Position numbers and translations under genes: made by a program | DNA from: Scopulibacillus daqui | GTDB taxonomy: Bacteria; Bacillota; Bacilli; Bacillales; Sporolactobacillaceae | Reading direction: 5' to 3' | Assembly: GCF_016908855.1 (NCBI RefSeq) | Contig: NZ_JAFBER010000010.1 | Location: 39,245 to 103,244, forward strand | DNA: 64,000 nt | The notes under the pieces: model-generated | The model's input: only the letters and a program-made list of their open reading frames with translations | Told to the model about the DNA's origin: nothing | Database searches by the model: none | Shown here: one piece after another, positions 63,191 through 64,000 of the stretch | Layout of the letters: each line of letters starts with the position of its first letter | Position numbering within the stretch: the first letter of the stretch is position 1

Positions 63191-64000
63191 TTAAAATTCT
63201 TCTATATCATCCTTAATTGGTTTTCCTGGCAAACTATTTTTATAATTGCCTCCATGCCATCCGTATAAATGTTCCTTATGCGTTAAAGGATATATAATCT
63301 CTCCTTTATTTGCTAAATGAGGATATTTTGCGGCACTATATGTATGATGCCCTTGTAGAGTTTTTCCATTAAATTTAGGTCTCTTTTTATTTAAAATATC
63401 CTTTATTTGTTTTTCAGACCAGTTCCTTGTCGGTTTTTCTCCATTTTTAATTCTTTTTCTTTCTTGTTTCCAGAACTGTATTACACCTTTATCTCTTCTT
63501 CTTGCAAATTTTTTATTCCATATGTAAGATTTATATTCCTCTTTTGTTATTGTTCTATTTTTAATTTTTAATTTTAATTCATTCATCTTCTTAGCACTTA
63601 TTTGTTTATAAGAAATCGGGTGTTCTTTTAAGTCAAAATTTTTTGCTCTTTCTGCTATGATATCCTCTGCCTTAATAGTGTTTACTTCGCTAATTTGTTC
63701 GTTACTCTTTATACTTATTGTTATGCTGCCATCTTTCTTACTAACAGCTTTCATCATATTATCCTTAGTGTTGTTTATCACATCTCTCACAGTCGTGTCT
63801 ATCTTCCCTATTCCCGCAAATTCCGGTTGTAAAACCTGCGGAATCCGGATGTCGCCTGCTTTTTTGACAATCTTATTTGTCAGGCTGAGAGATTGGTTTC
63901 TGACAGCTTGATAGCTGTTGCGAAAGGCGTTTTTGATGAGATCGGGGTTAAGGACATTTTTGACCCCTTTAACAAGCTTGGCGCCTTCTTCACTCATCTT
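63191..64000 (-). CDS. Polymorphic toxin with GHH-type nuclease end, N-terminus beyond the window
   Basis: The frame is open to base 64000, so only the C-terminal part is seen. It begins with the shared linker (LVKGVKNVLNPDLIKNAF to TVRDV) found in the toxin at 58103. The end is different: LQGHHTYSAAKYPHLANKGE, then PLTHKEHLYGWHGGNYKN. The GHH motif with later Asn and His suggests an HNH/endonuclease VII-like nuclease. An acidic gene follows directly. The missing N-terminus is presumably the WXG-like secretion domain. Confidence 0.78.
   Translation of the reverse strand, partial: KMSEEGAKLVKGVKNVLNPDLIKNAFRNSYQAVRNQSLSLTNKIVKKAGDIRIPQVLQPEFAGIGKIDTTVRDVINNTKDNMMKAVSKKDGSITISIKSNEQISEVNTIKAEDIIAERAKNFDLKEHPISYKQISAKKMNELKLKIKNRTITKEEYKSYIWNKKFARRRDKGVIQFWKQERKRIKNGEKPTRNWSEKQIKDILNKKRPKFNGKTLQGHHTYSAAKYPHLANKGEIIYPLTHKEHLYGWHGGNYKNSLPGKPIKDDIEEF
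63779..63976. repeat. Shared toxin linker, copy 2 (partner 58664-58861)
   Basis: Direct repeat of the linker coding region, same orientation, about 5.1 kb from copy 1. Recombination between the copies would delete the intervening genes and fuse the first toxin's head to the second's tail or the reverse. Confidence 0.85.

Overview
This 64 kb window looks like chromosome from a low-GC, endospore-forming Bacillota of the Bacillales (Bacillaceae/Sporolactobacillaceae type). Many proteins can be aligned by eye with Bacillus subtilis proteins (YhfK, Rtp, YkpA, Zur, YqfU/YitT, AmiE-NagZ-NamZ, DeoR, Pdp, TcyP, QueF, GluQRS). Starts are often TTG or GTG behind strong Shine-Dalgarno sites, as in that group. 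No rRNA or tRNA gene was seen.

The window spans the replication terminus. A replication-terminator gene (rtp) lies at 3.2 kb. A near-canonical Firmicute dif site lies at 9,479-9,506 (25 of 28 bases match B. subtilis dif as I remember it), and a XerS-type recombinase gene follows at 11.3-12.3 kb. Left of dif nearly all genes read on +; right of dif most read on -, as expected when two forks meet there.

Layout: 0-9 kb, lactate permease, YhfK, Rtp, FAD oxidoreductase, MFS exporter, EcsC-like protein and ABC-F protein YkpA. 9-18 kb, dif, YhgE-type exporter, XerS, then two fatty-acid units: acyl-CoA ligase with acyl-CoA dehydrogenase, and an alcohol dehydrogenase with an R2lox-like di-metal oxidase and an SCP2-like carrier. 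18-27 kb, metallo-beta-lactamase-fold hydrolase, small lipoprotein cluster, LysM/NlpC-P60 wall hydrolase, GluQRS, LysR/YeiH pair, YitT and Zur. 27-33 kb, the secreted AmiE-NagZ-NamZ cell-wall salvage operon. 33-38 kb, an APC permease and sulfoacetaldehyde acetyltransferase (Xsc) under a GntR regulator. 38-54 kb, housekeeping and catabolic genes (mug, coxG-like, deoC-pdp-deoR, nitronate monooxygenase, PAS histidine kinase, M42 peptidase, queF, C39-like, tcyP). 52-64 kb is a decaying accessory zone with pseudogenes (SDR, HIT, GNAT, Myb/HTH, subtilase, IS3 and a second rtp-like remnant) and two polymorphic-toxin modules with immunity genes.

Links between genes: a palindrome resembling a TetR-family operator occurs upstream of the alcohol dehydrogenase/R2lox unit, at the promoter of the metallo-hydrolase and upstream of the nitronate monooxygenase, suggesting one lipid-linked regulon. 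Two small proteins with an Sm-like motif and a membrane-like tail (26.8 and 40.3 kb) form an unrecognised family. Three homopolymer frameshifts could be slippage, decay or sequencing error.
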